Positions 21,720 to 32,091 of a DNA stretch of 64,000 bases are shown in pieces. The notes beneath the pieces were generated by a model. It made no database searches, had not been told where the DNA came from, and saw only the letters and a list, made by a program, of their open reading frames with translations. Origin of the DNA: Streptomyces diastatochromogenes. GTDB taxonomy: Bacteria > Actinomycetota > Actinomycetes > Streptomycetales > Streptomycetaceae. The position numbers and the translations under genes were made by a program. The stretch's first letter is position 1. The number at the start of each line of letters is the position of its first letter. The stretch lies in assembly GCA_026913215.1 (NCBI GenBank), contig JAPTYK010000001.1:4464001-4528000 (forward strand), in the 5' to 3' direction.

Positions 21720-21748
21720 CCGTGTCCCCGTCCTGGGCGGGGGCACGG
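21720..21748 (+). terminator. Hairpin after DUF397 gene
   Basis: The arms CCGTGTCCCCG (21720-21730) and CGGGGGCACGG (21738-21748) pair with one mismatch around a 7-base loop. Confidence 0.6.
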
Positions 21749-21857
21749 GAATTCGGCGCGTGCGGGGCGTAGTTCGTTATGTGCGGGCACGGGATGTGTC
21801 GGGCGCATAGGGTCGGCCTCCCTGGCAGTCCTCCCCTTTCTGAAGGAGCGCACGCAC

Positions 21858-22505
21858 ATGAAGATCGCCGTACTGGGAACGGGTGAGGTCGGGCGGCGGC
21901 TCGCCACGAAGCTGGTGTCGCTGGGGCACGAGGTGGCCTTGGGGTCCCGTACGGCGGACAACGCCGACGCGGCGAAGTGGGCGGGGGAGAGCGGAGGGAC
22001 GCACGGGACCTTCGCCGACGCGGCGGGGTCGGCCGAGCTGGTCGTCAACGCGACCGGTGGGCTCGTGTCCCTCGCCGCGCTGGAGGCGGCGGGCGCGGCG
22101 AACCTGCGGGGCAAGGTGCTGATCGACGTGTCGAACGCGCTGGACTTCTCGGGGGGCTTTCCGCCCAAGGTCGGTCTGCCCGACGGCAGGAGCGTCGCCG
22201 AGCACATCCAGGAGGCCTTCCCGGAGGCGCGCGTCGTCAAGACGCTGAACACCATGACCAATGCGGTCATGGTGGAGCCGGGCCGGGTCCCGGGGCACCA
22301 CAACGTCTTCCTGAGCGGGGACGACGCGGACGCGAAGGCCGTGGTGGCGGAGCTGCTGGCCTCCTTCGGGTGGGCGGCCGACCGGATCGTCGACCTCGGG
22401 GAGCTGGCGAGCGCCCGCGCCACCGAGCAGCTGATGCCGCTGTGGCTGCGGCTCTACGGGCTGCTCGGGACCGGGGACTTCAACTTCGGCGTCGTGGGGG
22501 CCTGA
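21858..22505 (+). CDS. NADPH-dependent reductase of the F420/NADP-oxidoreductase type
   Basis: The 215-residue product opens with a Rossmann nucleotide motif (MKIAVLGTGEVGRRLATKLV) and an Arg two strands later (LGSRTADNADAAKW), as in the NPDF/F420-dependent NADP reductase-like family. LIDVSNALDFSGGFPP and VVKTLNTMTNAVMVEP are family-like segments. Whether the partner is F420 or another acceptor cannot be told. The ATG at 21858 follows GAAGGAGCGC. Its end overlaps the converging DUF4291 gene by 52 bases. Confidence 0.8.
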   Translation: MKIAVLGTGEVGRRLATKLVSLGHEVALGSRTADNADAAKWAGESGGTHGTFADAAGSAELVVNATGGLVSLAALEAAGAANLRGKVLIDVSNALDFSGGFPPKVGLPDGRSVAEHIQEAFPEARVVKTLNTMTNAVMVEPGRVPGHHNVFLSGDDADAKAVVAELLASFGWAADRIVDLGELASARATEQLMPLWLRLYGLLGTGDFNFGVVGA

Positions 22506-23095
22506 GCCCGCAGGTGGTCCAGGAGGCCTTCCGGCTCCGGGTAGGGACTTTCCGCCGGAAGGAGCCGGGCGGCGGCCTCCAGGTCGCCGGCCCGGACCAG
22601 GCCGTGGACCTCGTGGGCGAGTGACGTCACGTCGGTGATGGAGACCGTCCACTCGTCCGCGTAACGGCGGGAGGCCTCGCCCGACAGGCCGAGCTGGAGC
22701 GAGCGGTGCGGGAGGGGGCGGAGGCGCAGGTCGCGCTCCGGGTCCCACTGGACCCGGGCGGGGGCCCGGCGCAACTGCCGCTTCCAGGAGGCCTGGTCGG
22801 GGTGGAAGCCGGGCGCGTAGTGGGAGAGGCAGGCGTTCCGCAGGGCCCATTCGAAGCCCTCGCGGGTGATCTCCACGGCGAGGACGGTCTCCTGGCCCTC
22901 CTTCTCGCCCCAGCCGCAGCGGTACATCATCCACAGGAACGACGGCTTGATCCATGTCATCCGGTCCCGCTTCCAGGAGGGCGGGAAGCGGCCGTCGCGG
23001 GCGGCGGGGAGGCCGATCCCGGGCCGGTAGGCCTGGTAGACGGTGACGGTGTCCTCGGAGTGGAGCGCGCGGATCCGGTACATCGGTTCTTCCAT
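22454..23095 (-). CDS. DUF4291 domain protein
   Basis: The roughly 210-residue product matches the DUF4291 pattern: VYQAYRPGIGLPAARDGRFP, DRMTWIKPSFLWMMYRCGW and LGLSGEASRRYADEW. The function of the family is not known. Starts at 23095 (MEEP) and 23083 (MYRI) are both possible; the latter has GGAAG eight bases upstream. The 3' end runs 52 bases into the NADPH reductase gene on the other strand. Confidence 0.85.
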   Translation of the reverse strand: MEEPMYRIRALHSEDTVTVYQAYRPGIGLPAARDGRFPPSWKRDRMTWIKPSFLWMMYRCGWGEKEGQETVLAVEITREGFEWALRNACLSHYAPGFHPDQASWKRQLRRAPARVQWDPERDLRLRPLPHRSLQLGLSGEASRRYADEWTVSITDVTSLAHEVHGLVRAGDLEAAARLLPAESPYPEPEGLLDHLRAQAPTTPKLKSPVPSSP

Positions 23096-23143
23096 GCGCC
23101 TCAGGGTGCGGTGGCCGCCCTCGGCGCGGCCACCGGTTTTTCC

Positions 23144-23583
23144 TCAGGACGCGCCCGCCGCCTCCCGCGCGTCATAGGCCTCACGGGCCGCCGCGATCTC
23201 GTTCTGGTGCTGCTCGGTCCAGGTCACCAGGGAGCGGATCGTGGTGTGCAAGGTCGCGCCCAGGGGCGTCAGTTCGTACTCGACGCGGGGCGGGACCACG
23301 GGGTGGACCGTGCGGCGCACCAGGCCGTCGCGCTCCAGCTGGCGGAGCGTCACGGTCAGCATGCGCTGGCTGACGCCGTCGATCTCGCGCTTGAGCTCGG
23401 TGAACCGCAGGACGCGGCGGTCGAGGAGGGCGATGACGAGGAGCGACCACTTGTCGGCGACGCGGTCGAGGATCTGGCGCACCTCGCAGTCCTCGCGGGT
23501 GTCCCACTGGAAGGGGTCGGGGTCCCCGCGCCCGCGTAGGTTCCCTCGCAGTGACTCGGGTACTTCGAAGTGCCTTCTTCCAT
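23144..23583 (-). CDS. HxlR-family regulator (one frameshift)
   Basis: This is a winged-HTH regulator, divergent from an MFS exporter it probably controls. Seen: DCEVRQILDRVADKWSLLVI, with the Cys near the N-terminus that is often the redox sensor in this family, then FTELKREIDGVSQRMLTVTL and VPPRVEYELTPLG. The true start is the ATG at 23583; the first 20 residues read in another frame until a G run near 23520 that is one base short. The length deficit is one base. Confidence 0.87.
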
Positions 23584-23613
23584 GACACCTGATGCTCCCA
23601 GCAGGATGCAGGT

Positions 23614-23630
23614 GGTTACAAGAGGGAACC
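23614..23630. promoter_or_regulatory. Possible HxlR operator
   Basis: An imperfect inverted repeat GGTT...AACC (GGTTACAAGAGGGAACC) lies in the 100-bp divergent gap between the HxlR gene and the MFS gene. The assignment is by position and symmetry only. Confidence 0.35.
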
Positions 23631-23683
23631 GACCCTCACCTCCGTAACCGGCCACCCCCAACCACCCTGCCCTGGAGACAGTT

Positions 23684-25070
23684 GTGTCCCTCCGCGCCCG
23701 GAGCCTGCTCCTCGTCCTCTGCGGGACGATCTTCCTCGAAGGCATCGACGTCGCCATGCTCGCCGTCGCCGTCCCCACCGTCCGCGCCGACCTCGGCCTC
23801 ACCACCGGCACCGCCGCCTGGGTCATGTCCGCCTACGTCCTCGGCTACGCCGGCTTCACCCTGCTCGGCGGGCGCGCGGCCGACCTGCTCGGACGGCGCC
23901 GGATGTTCCTCGGCTGGCTCGTCGTCTTCCTGGTCTTCTCGGGCCTCGGCGGCTTCGCCCAGGAGGGCTGGACCCTGATCCTGGCGCGCTTCGTCACCGG
24001 GGTCGCCGCCGCCTTCATGACCCCCGCCGCCCTGTCGATCATCACCACCTCGTACGAGGAGGGACCGCAGCGCAACCAGGCGCTCCTGGTCTTCGCCGGG
24101 ACCGCCGCCGGAGGCTTCTCCCTCGGCCTCGTCAGCGGCGGGCTGCTCACCCAGATCGGCTGGCGCTGGGTCTTCTTCGCGCCCGTCCTCCTCGCCGCCG
24201 CGATCTTCCTCGCGGCGCTGCGGCTGGTCCCGAAGGAGCCGCGCCCGGCCCGCGCGAAGGGCGGCTTCGACCTCGGCGGGCGCTCGCCGCCGCCGGGGCG
24301 ATGCTGCTCCTCGCGTACGGCGTCGTCCGCCTGGAGCACGGACTCGACGGCTGGACGGTCACGGCCGCCGCGCTCGCCGCCGGGCTCCTCCTCGCCGGGG
24401 CCTTCGTCGCCGTCGAGCGGCGGGCCGCCACCCGCTCGTCCGCCTCGGCATCCTCCGCGGCGCCCCGCTGCTCCGCGCCGACCTGGGCGCCCTGCTCTTC
24501 GTCGGCTCCTTCTTCGGCTTCCAGTTCGTCGCCACGCTCTACCTCCAGGAGCTGCGCGGCTGGTCCTCCCTGGAGACGGCGCTCGCCCTGCTCGTCATGG
24601 GCTGCGACGCGGTCCTCGCCCCGACGCTCACCCCGCGCCTCGTGGCCCGCTTCGGCAACGCCCGGGTCATCCTCGGCGGCTTCGTCCTCGCCGTCGTCTC
24701 GTACGCGCTCTTCCTGCCGGTCGGCCCGGACTGGTCGTACGCGGCGATGTTCCCGACCCTGCTGCTCACCGGGATCGCCTTCGCCCTCGCGTACGGACCG
24801 CTCACGATCGCCGGCACGGAGGGGGTCGCGGAGGAGGAGCAGGGGCTCGCGAGCGGGCTGCTCACCACGGCCACCCAGTTCGGCTCGGCGGTCGGCATCG
24901 CGGCGGTGACGGCGGCGTACGGCCTCGCCGGCGGCGGCCTCGACGGCTTCCGGACGGCGCTCGTCGTACCCGTGGCGATGGTCGCGCTGGGGGCCGTGAT
25001 CACGGCGACGGGGGTCCGGGGCGGACGGCGGACCGAGGTCCCGGAAGGTGCGACCGAAGTCACGGTCTGA
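23684..25070 (+). CDS. MFS drug exporter, DHA2-like (two frameshifts)
   Basis: The protein starts at the GTG at 23684 with FLEGIDVAMLAVAVPTVRAD (motif D1), then GGRAADLLGRRRMFLGWL (motif A) and ARFVTGVAAAFMTPAALSII. The frame breaks near 24283 (G run) and 24430 (C run), then continues through FVATLYLQELRGWSSLETAL to the TGA at 25070. The length is two bases short of a multiple of three. It is a multi-helix exporter of small compounds; the substrate is unknown. Divergence from HxlR suggests induction by a reactive or toxic compound. Confidence 0.87.
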
Positions 25071-25090
25071 ACGCACCGGTACGCACCTAA

Positions 25091-25417
<327 letters not shown>

Positions 25418-25424
25418 CGGTCAC

Positions 25425-25514
25425 GCCTGCATCGGGTCCGCCTGCATCGAGTCCGCCTGCGTCGGGTCCGCTTACAACGAGTCCGCCTGCAACGGGTCCG
25501 CTTACATCGGGTCC
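25425..25514. repeat. Six tandem 15-bp units at the end of the channel gene
   Basis: Six units of the form GCYTRCRWCGRGTCC follow each other from 25425 to 25514 without gaps. They begin inside the last codons of the minus-strand channel gene and extend about 75 bases past its stop. Read in that gene's frame they encode ADPxQ units, with the Gln codon replaced by TAA in two copies. Confidence 0.9.
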
Positions 25515-26302
25515 ATCGGGGGCTCGCGGCGGTCGCCCCGCTCCATCCGCTCCTGCGCCGCCGGCAGCCCGCGCCGGGCGTCCTCGCGGCCCTTCTGGTA
25601 GGCCGTGATCTGCTCCTTCGCGCGGCTCGTCTCCGTCTCGGCGGCCGACAGCCAGCGCTCCCAGCGCCCGCGCATCGGGGTGATGAGGCCGCCGCCGACG
25701 CCGACGATCACGACACCGGCGATCGTGGCGAGCACGGCCGTGAGCACCGGGCCGGTCACCGAGGTCGCGATGCCCGCCTGGCCCAGCGCGGCGATGACGC
25801 CGAGGCCGACGATGAACGCCCAGGCCGCCGTGGCGAGGACCCTGCCGTACGAGGCCTGCCCCAGCGCGCCCTGGACGATGTCCCGTACGGCGCGGGCGAT
25901 GGCCATCGCGACGACGACGATGACGCAGGCGACGATCGCCTTCGGCAGCCAGGCGACGATGCCGTTGATCATGACGCTGACCGGGTTGGGGCCGAAGACC
26001 CCGAAGGCCAGCTGGAGGGCGATCAGCAGGATCGCGTAGTAGAGGATCTTGCAGATGATGCCGGTGGCGTCGTACTTCGACCCGCTGAGGGTGTTCGCGA
26101 CGCCGCTGCGCTCGGCCATCCGCTCGAAGCCGACGCGGCGCAGGACGCGGTCGGCGATCCTGGCGATCATCTTGGCCACGAACCAGCCGATGAGCAGGAT
26201 CACCAGGAAGCCGATGAACTTCGGCACGAACGCGGCGACGGCGGACCAGGCGTCCGTGAATCCCTTGCCGAAGTCGACCGAGAGGGCGAGGGGCTGCGAC
26301 AT
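25502..26302 (-). CDS. Membrane protein with MscS-type TM helix repeats
   Basis: The 266-residue product has at least five hydrophobic helices with the Gly/Ala-rich pattern of the conserved TM-helix repeat of mechanosensitive-channel-like proteins (FIGFLVILLIGWFVAKMIAR, and WLPKAIVACVIVVVAMAIAR with a following RAVRDIVQGALGQ). It lacks a clear MscS beta domain, so channel function is not certain. The C-terminus is charged (RAKEQITAYQKGREDARRGL). The stop codon lies inside a 15-bp tandem repeat. It starts 17 bases after the rarD-like gene, so the two may form an operon. Confidence 0.72.
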   Translation of the reverse strand: MSQPLALSVDFGKGFTDAWSAVAAFVPKFIGFLVILLIGWFVAKMIARIADRVLRRVGFERMAERSGVANTLSGSKYDATGIICKILYYAILLIALQLAFGVFGPNPVSVMINGIVAWLPKAIVACVIVVVAMAIARAVRDIVQGALGQASYGRVLATAAWAFIVGLGVIAALGQAGIATSVTGPVLTAVLATIAGVVIVGVGGGLITPMRGRWERWLSAAETETSRAKEQITAYQKGREDARRGLPAAQERMERGDRREPPMDPM

Positions 26303-26318
26303 GGAGCCATCACTCCGC

Positions 26319-27433
26319 TCAGGAGAGGCCCCGTGGGTCCGGGGCCCGGACTCCCGACACAACTACGCGCCCGTGCCCCCCGCCTCCGGTCAGCGGCCGG
26401 GCTGGGCCGATGGGGTGGAAACCGGCGTGTTCCCGCTCTCCCCGCCGGTGTGTCCGCTTGCGGGAGCGGTCTGCGTGCGGTCGGCGGTGCCGGAGGGGCC
26501 GTGGTCTCCGTACGGGCGCGGCGGCGGCCGCCTCGACCGCGGCGCGGCTCCTGCGGGCCGTCCTGAGCGCGTCCCAGGTGAGGATCGTCAGGGCCAGCCA
26601 GACGAGGGAGAAGCCCGCCCAGCGCTCCGCCGGCATCTCCTCGTGGAAGTAGACGACGCCCAGGGCGAACTGGAAGGTCGGCGCGAGGTACTGGAGGAGT
26701 CCGAGCGTCGACAGCGGGACGCGGATCGCCGCCGCCCCGAAGCAGACCAGGGGCGCCGCCGTGACGATGCCGGTGGCGGCGAGCAGGGCCGTGTGCCCGG
26801 CGCCGTGGTGGCCGAAGGCCAGGGTGCCCCGGGTGCCGAGCCAGACGAGGTAGACGAGGGCGGGCAGGAACTGGACGGCGGTCTCGGCGGCGAGGGACTC
26901 CAGGCCGCCGAGGTTGACCTTCTTCTTCACCAGGCCGTAGAGCGCGAAGGAGAAGGCGAGGGTGAGCGAGATCCACGGCGGCCGCCCGGCGCCGACCGCC
27001 AGGACGACGACGGCGGAGAAGCCGATGCCGACCGCCGCCCACTGCGCGGGACGCAGCCGCTCCTTCAGGACGAGGACGCCGAGGGCGATGGTGACGAGCG
27101 GGTTGATGAAGTACCCGAGGGAGGCCTCGACGACGTGGCCCGTGTTCACGGACCAGATGTAGAGGCCCCAGTTCACGGTGATGACGGCGGCGGCGAGGGT
27201 GATCAGGCCGAGCTTGCGCGGGCTGCGGAGCAGCTCGGGTATCCAGCTCCAGCGGCGCAGCGCGAGCAGCGCGACGCCGACGACGACCAGCGACCACACC
27301 ATCCGGTGGGCGAGGATCTCGACCGCTCCGGCGGGCTTGAGGAGGGCCAGAAGAGCGGGACCAGTCCCCACATGCCGTAGGCGCCGATCCCGTAGAGCAA
27401 TCCTGCTCGTCCTTCGTTCTGCTCCGTCTTCAC
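26319..27433 (-). CDS. rarD: RarD-type EamA transporter (one frameshift)
   Basis: This membrane transporter of the drug/metabolite superfamily has about ten helices. It reads GLLYGIGAYGMWGLVPLFWP, then after a C-run break near 27345 LLKPAGAVEILAHRMVWSLV, the typical RarD beginning. VITVNWGLYIWSVNTGHVVE and EASLGYFINPLVTIALGVLV follow. RarD proteins are linked to chloramphenicol sensitivity in E. coli; the substrate here is unknown. The last 70 residues (after WDALRTARRSRA) are low-complexity and basic. The GTG start is at 27433. The total length fits one missing base. Confidence 0.85.
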
Positions 27434-27548
27434 TGGACCTCCCGCCCTGTGCCGCGCTGTCCTGTCGAAGGTAGCGCCGCACGGGGCGGGTTGTCATGCC
27501 CGTACCGGCATACGGTCATGACGTTGCCGGTACGGTCACGGGGTGCCG

Positions 27549-28413
27549 TCAGGAGGCGGCGAGCGCGGCCTTGATCGACTCGGCGACGGGGTGGTCGGGC
27601 GGCCGATCAGCCGCGCCAGGTCACCGGTCCGCCGGGCGAGCGCGCCGAGCGCGACGGCCCGGTCGACGTCGACGAGGATCTCGGCGAAGGGCGCCGGGAC
27701 CCCGGCACCGGTGAGGATCTCCAGGTGGGCCGCGCCGGGGACGGCGCTGTACGCGATCTCCCGGCCGGTCTGGGCGCCGACCTCGGCCGCGTACTCGGCG
27801 AAGGACCAGGCGGTGTCGCCGCTCAGCTCGTACGTCTTGTTCAGGTGCTCCTCGGCCGGGCCGGTCAGCACGGCAGCGCGGCGGCGGCGTAGTCGGCGCG
27901 GGAGGCGGAGGCGACGCGGCCCTCGCCGGCACTGGCGACGACGGCGCCGTGGGCCAGGACCGGGGCGAGGTTGGCGGTGTAGTTCTCGGAGTACCAGCCG
28001 TTGCGCAGGAAGGTGTACGGCAGGCCCGACGCGAGGATCAGCTCCTCGGTCGCCTTGTGCTCCTCGGCGAGCGTGAAGTCGGCCTCCGGGCCGCCGAGGA
28101 TGCCGGTGTACGCGAGCTGGGCCACGCCCGCCGCCTTCGCCGCGTCGATCACCGCGCGGTGCTGGGGGACGCGCTGCCCGACCTCGCTGCCCGAGATCAG
28201 CAGCACCCGGTCACCGGCCCCGAAGGCCTCCGCCAGGGTCTCCGGCCGGTCGTAGTCCGCGATCCGCAGCTCCACGCCGCGCTCCGCGAGGTCGGCGGCC
28301 TTGGCCTTGTCGCGGACGACGGCCACGACGGACTCCGCCGGGACGGTGTCGAGGAGGGCGTCGACGACGAGACGGCCGAGCTGTCCGGTGGCTCCGGTGA
28401 CGACGATGCTCAT
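27549..28413 (-). CDS. NmrA/QorB-like NAD(P)H-dependent reductase (two frameshifts)
   Basis: The product is an atypical short-chain dehydrogenase: TGATGQLGRLVVDALL (nucleotide site), VVRDKAKAADLAERGVELRI (cofactor specificity) and GLPYTFLRNGWYSENY. It resembles the QorB/YtfG quinone reductase of E. coli, which is also divergent from an HxlR-type regulator. Frame breaks occur near 27872 and 27590; the gene ends at the TGA at 27549 (AESIKAALAAS) and is two bases short. It probably detoxifies quinones or similar electrophiles, by analogy. Confidence 0.85.
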
Positions 28414-28491
28414 GGTGCTTCCTTCTTCCCGTGGGGGGCGTGGGCTCGCTGGGCGATGCACTCACCGTACGACATGCGCTAACCATTCGAA

Positions 28492-28516
28492 AGTACCCAC
28501 TTTGAAGTAAGGTACT
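28492..28516. promoter_or_regulatory. HxlR operator-like inverted repeat
   Basis: AGTACC (28492-28497) and GGTACT (28511-28516) form an inverted repeat with an inner ACTT-TG-AAGT palindrome. It lies in the gap between the NmrA-like gene and hxlR, three bases before the hxlR ATG. HxlR-type operators are commonly spaced TACT/AGTA palindromes. Confidence 0.6.
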
Positions 28517-28519
28517 GGC

Positions 28520-28900
28520 ATGGGAGTAAGTAAGCCGCCGAACGTGAACGAGCCGATGTGCCCCTCGCGCCTCGTCCTGGAGCACGTCACCAGCCGCTGG
28601 GGCGTCCTCGTCCTCGCGGCCCTCCTGGAGCGCTCGTACCGCTTCAGCGAACTGCGCCGCGAGATCGGGGGCGTCAGCGAGAAGATGCTGGCCCAGACCC
28701 TCCAGACCCTGGAGCGCGACGGCTTCGTCCACCGCGACGCCAAGCCCGTCATCCCGCCCCGCGTCGACTACAGCCTCACCCCCCTCGGCGAGGGAGCCGC
28801 CCGCCAGGTCTGGGAGCTCGCCCGCTGGACCGAACAGCAGGTGGGCGCGGTCGAGGCGGCACGCGCGCGTTACGACACCGTGCGGGAAGCGTCCCAATGA
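28520..28900 (+). CDS. HxlR-family regulator
   Basis: The 126-residue winged-HTH regulator has MCPSRLVLEHVTSRWGVLVL (with the N-terminal Cys that may sense oxidants), FSELRREIGGVSEKMLAQTL and IPPRVDYSLTPLG. It is unbroken. It is divergent from the NmrA-like reductase and probably represses both itself and that gene through the palindrome at 28492-28516. Confidence 0.92.
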   Translation: MGVSKPPNVNEPMCPSRLVLEHVTSRWGVLVLAALLERSYRFSELRREIGGVSEKMLAQTLQTLERDGFVHRDAKPVIPPRVDYSLTPLGEGAARQVWELARWTEQQVGAVEAARARYDTVREASQ

Positions 28901-28987
28901 CGTTGTAGCCCGCGCGAGTTGATCCACGGAGCCCGTACGATCTCCCTCACCGACCGGGGGACCGTGCGAGCGACCGTGGGGGGAACA

Positions 28988-29797
28988 GTGAGGGACGCGT
29001 ACGGAAGAGTGCTGCGCGCCGGTGCCGTGCTGGCGGCCGGGGCGTCACTCCTGGCGGGCTGCTCGTCGGGAGGCGGCGGGAGCGACGCGAAGCCGCCCGG
29101 AGCACACCCCGGGCACGAGCGCGTCCGCGACGCCCACCCCGACCCCGTCCCCGACCCCGAGCGTCCGGCCCTTCGTCCCGGACCCGAAGAAGGCACCGCG
29201 CACCGAGGCCGACGCGCGGCGGCTCGCCCTCGCGATCGTGGCCGGGCCGAACGACTGGGGACCCGACTACGTCGAACGGACCCCGGCCCTCAGCGAACCC
29301 GGCTACTGGCCGGTCCTCGACGAGAGCTGCGAGTGGGAGGCCGGCACCCTGCCCCGCTCCGTCCTCTACAGCGTCACCGCCTACAGCGAGATCCCTGCCG
29401 CCGGCGGCAGGGCCCCTCCGCGTCGCCGCCACCGTCACCGTCCACCGCACCCCGACGGACGCCGACTGGGAGATGGCCGAGACCCTGGAGGAACCCTCCG
29501 CTGCCCCGACCAGCAGCTCCGCCAGAGCGAAAGCATCACCGGCCTCCAGTCCCTCGGCATGCCCTACGGCGCCGACGAGAACACCGACTCCCTCATCGAA
29601 CGCGGCTCGTACCACTCCGACGCCCTCAAGGGCCCCCAGGCCTACAGCTGGTACCAGCTCCGCATCGGCCAGGTCACCGTCGCCGCCGTCGTCAAGGGAG
29701 CCCCGGCCACACCGAGACGGAGACCAACCTCTCCCAGGTCCGGGCCAGCGCCACCATGCAGGACCGCGCCAAGAAGCAGTTGGGAGCCCAGTCGTGA
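28988..29797 (+). CDS. Lipoprotein of the kinase locus (four frameshifts)
   Basis: A GTG start at 28988 follows GTGGGGGGAAC. The N-terminus is a lipoprotein signal with a clear lipobox (LLAGCSS). A Pro/Thr linker (TPTPTPSPTPS) leads to a domain with PRTEADARRLALAIVAGPND, SYHSDALKGPQAYSWYQLRI and TNLSQVRASATMQDRAKKQL. I do not recognise the domain. Breaks occur near 29095, 29413, 29495 and 29700; two look like single losses and two like double losses, and the total is a multiple of three. Its stop overlaps the GTG of the first kinase, so it is probably made with the kinases. Confidence 0.7.
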   Translation: MRDAYGRVLRAGAVLAAGASLLAGCSSGGGGSDAKPPGAHPGHERVRDAHPDPVPDPERPALRPGPEEGTAHRGRRAAARPRDRGRAERLGTRLRRTDPGPQRTRLLAGPRRELRVGGRHPAPLRPLQRHRLQRDPCRRRQGPSASPPPSPSTAPRRTPTGRWPRPWRNPPLPRPAAPPERKHHRPPVPRHALRRRREHRLPHRTRLVPLRRPQGPPGLQLVPAPHRPGHRRRRRQGSPGHTETETNLSQVRASATMQDRAKKQLGAQS

Positions 29798-32091
29798 GCC
29801 CGATGGCCGACCCCACCCCCGAGCCCGGCGCGCAGCCGAACGACGGGCCCGGAGCACAGCCCGGCCCCGGCCCGCCCCCGAGCCCGGCGCGCTCCAGCCG
29901 CTCCTCCCCGCCGACCCCTCCGTCATCGCCGGCTACCGCCTCCTCGGCCGCCTCGGCGCCGGCGGCATGGGCGTCGTCTACCTCGGCCGCACCGACAGCG
30001 GCGAGCTCGCCGCCGTGAAGGTCACCCATGCCGACCAGGCGGACCAGCCCGACTTCCGGGCCCGGTTCCGCCGGGAGGTGGAGGCCGCCCGCAGGGTCTC
30101 CAGCCCCTGGGCCGTGCCCGTCACCGGCGCCGACCCCGACGCCCCCGAACCGTGGATGGCCACCGCCTTCGTCGCGGGACCCTCCTCGGCGAGGCCGTCG
30201 CCGCACGGCCCGCTGCCCGAGCGGTCCGTCCGCCTCCTCGGCTGGTCCGTCGCCCGCGCCCTCGCCGCCGTCCACGCGGCCGGGCTCGTCCACCGGGACG
30301 TCAAGCCGGGCAACGTCCTCCTCGCCGTCGACGGCCCCCGGCTCATCGACTTCGGCATCGCCCGCTCCACCGGGGAGACCGCGCTCACCGCCACCGACAT
30401 GGTCGTCGGCACCCCCGGCTTCCTCGCCCCCGAACAGGCCGAGGCCCGCACCGACCTCATCGGACCGCCCGCCGACGTCTTCGCCCTCGGCTGCCTCCTC
30501 GTGTACGCGGCGACCGGACGCCCGCCCTTCGGCACCGGCGCCGTGGACGCCCTCATGTACCGGACCGTCCACGACGAACCCGACCTCACCGGCGTCCCCG
30601 AAGGGCTGCTCGACCTCGTCCGGGACTGCCTCGCCAAGGACCCGGCCGCCCGGCCCACGGCCGCCGGGATCGGCGTACGGCTCGTCGAGGACACCCCGCG
30701 CGACGGCGCCGCATGGCTGCCCGCCCCGTCGTCCGGACCATCGCCGAACGCTCCGCCCGGATGCTCGCCCTCCCGAGATCGACCCGACCGCCCCGGCACG
30801 GCCCGGACGCCCCGGCGAAGCCCAGCAGGCGCGGCTTCCTGCTGCTCGGCACCGGTGCCGCCGTCCTCGCGGCGGGCGGCGGCGCCTCGCGCTGTTCGAC
30901 CGGCGCGACGACACCGGCACCGACGGGAAGCACCCGCACCGAAGCCCCGCACCACCTGGTCCGTCGGCGTCTTCGCCGACCTCACCGGCCCCGCCCGGAG
31001 ATCGGCCGGGCCCAGGAACGCGGCGCCCGCCTCGCCGTCGAGCGGTTCAACGCCGTGCACAAGGGCAAGCCCTTCACCCTCGAACTCAAGGTCTCCGACG
31101 ACCGGGGCGACCGCACCGGCGCCCTCGCCGCCGCCCGCAGGCTCACCTCCGACCCCTCCGTGCTCGCCGTCCTCGGCCCCACCTCCGACGACACCGGCAT
31201 CGCCGCGCTCCCCGCCTTCGAGGAGGCCGGCGTGCCCCTCCTCACCACCTCGGCGGGCTACAACCTCTTCACCCTGCGCGGCGACGCGGGCAGCCCGCCC
31301 AACACGACCGTGCTCCGCGCCATCCCGAACCACTTCATGGCGGGCGCCTACCTCTCCTGGACCGTCACGCTGCTGCCGCAGATCCGCCGCCCCGGAGTCC
31401 TCGAGGAACGCACCGACGACCAGTACAGCTGGCAGTACACCAGCGGCGCCCGCTTCGGCTTCAAACAGGCCGGTCTCACCCCGCACTTCCGGGTCGTCCC
31501 GGGCCGGGCCACCGACTACCGCTCGATCATCGGCGAGATGATCGACGCCGGCATCGACGCGTACGTCCACAACGGCGTCCGCTCCACGGCCGTGCTCGCC
31601 GCCCGCGCCCTGAACGAACTCGGCTTCACCGGGCCCCGGTTCACCGGCCAGCACGTCTTCGGGACCGAGTTCCTGAAGGAGGCCGGGAGCGCCGCCGAGA
31701 ACTGGTTCGTCTGCGCGCCCGTCATGGACCCCGTCCAACGGGCCGCCGACCCGAAGCAGAAGGCGCCCGACCGCAAGCTCACCCAGGACTTCCTGGACGC
31801 CCACCGCAAGCGCTACGGCACCGCCCCGGCCTACTACACCGGCGAATCCTTCGACGTGGTCAACCTGGCCCTGAGCTGGCTCGCCACCAGCGCCGGCAAG
31901 GGCCCGCTCACCCGCAAGGGCCTGTGGGCGGCCCTCCGCGAGCAGAAGTACACCGGCGCCATGGGCGGCTACCGGTTCGGCGACAACGGCGAGCTCACCG
32001 GTGTCGGCACCTTCCTCTACGGCGTGCAGAAGGGGCCTACAAGTACCTCGGCCCCGCGCCCGCCGAGCCCGCCAAACCCAAGAAGGCGTGA
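29794..32091 (+). CDS. Membrane Ser/Thr kinase with periplasmic-binding-protein sensor, copy 1 (several frameshifts)
   Basis: Domains in order: a Hanks-type kinase (P-loop RLGAGGMGVVYLGR, invariant Lys in ELAAVKV, catalytic loop HRDVKPGNVLL, DFGIA, activation segment GTPGFLAPEQ); a linker; one membrane helix (FLLLGTGAAVLAAGG); and an extracellular type I periplasmic-binding domain like branched-chain amino-acid binding proteins (SVGVFADLTGPA, RGARLAVERFNAVHKGKPF, AVLGPTSDDTGIAAL, YTGESFDVVNLALSWLA). It should sense a small molecule outside and phosphorylate proteins inside. Breaks include ones near 29870, 30180, 30210, 30735, 30900-31000 and 32035. It is coupled to its neighbours by GTGA overlaps. 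Confidence 0.82.

Noticed and set aside
28870-29196. Minus-strand frame between the HxlR gene and the lipoprotein
   Set aside because: It overlaps the lipoprotein signal region on the other strand and has a Pro/Arg/Ser composition typical of wrong-frame reading.
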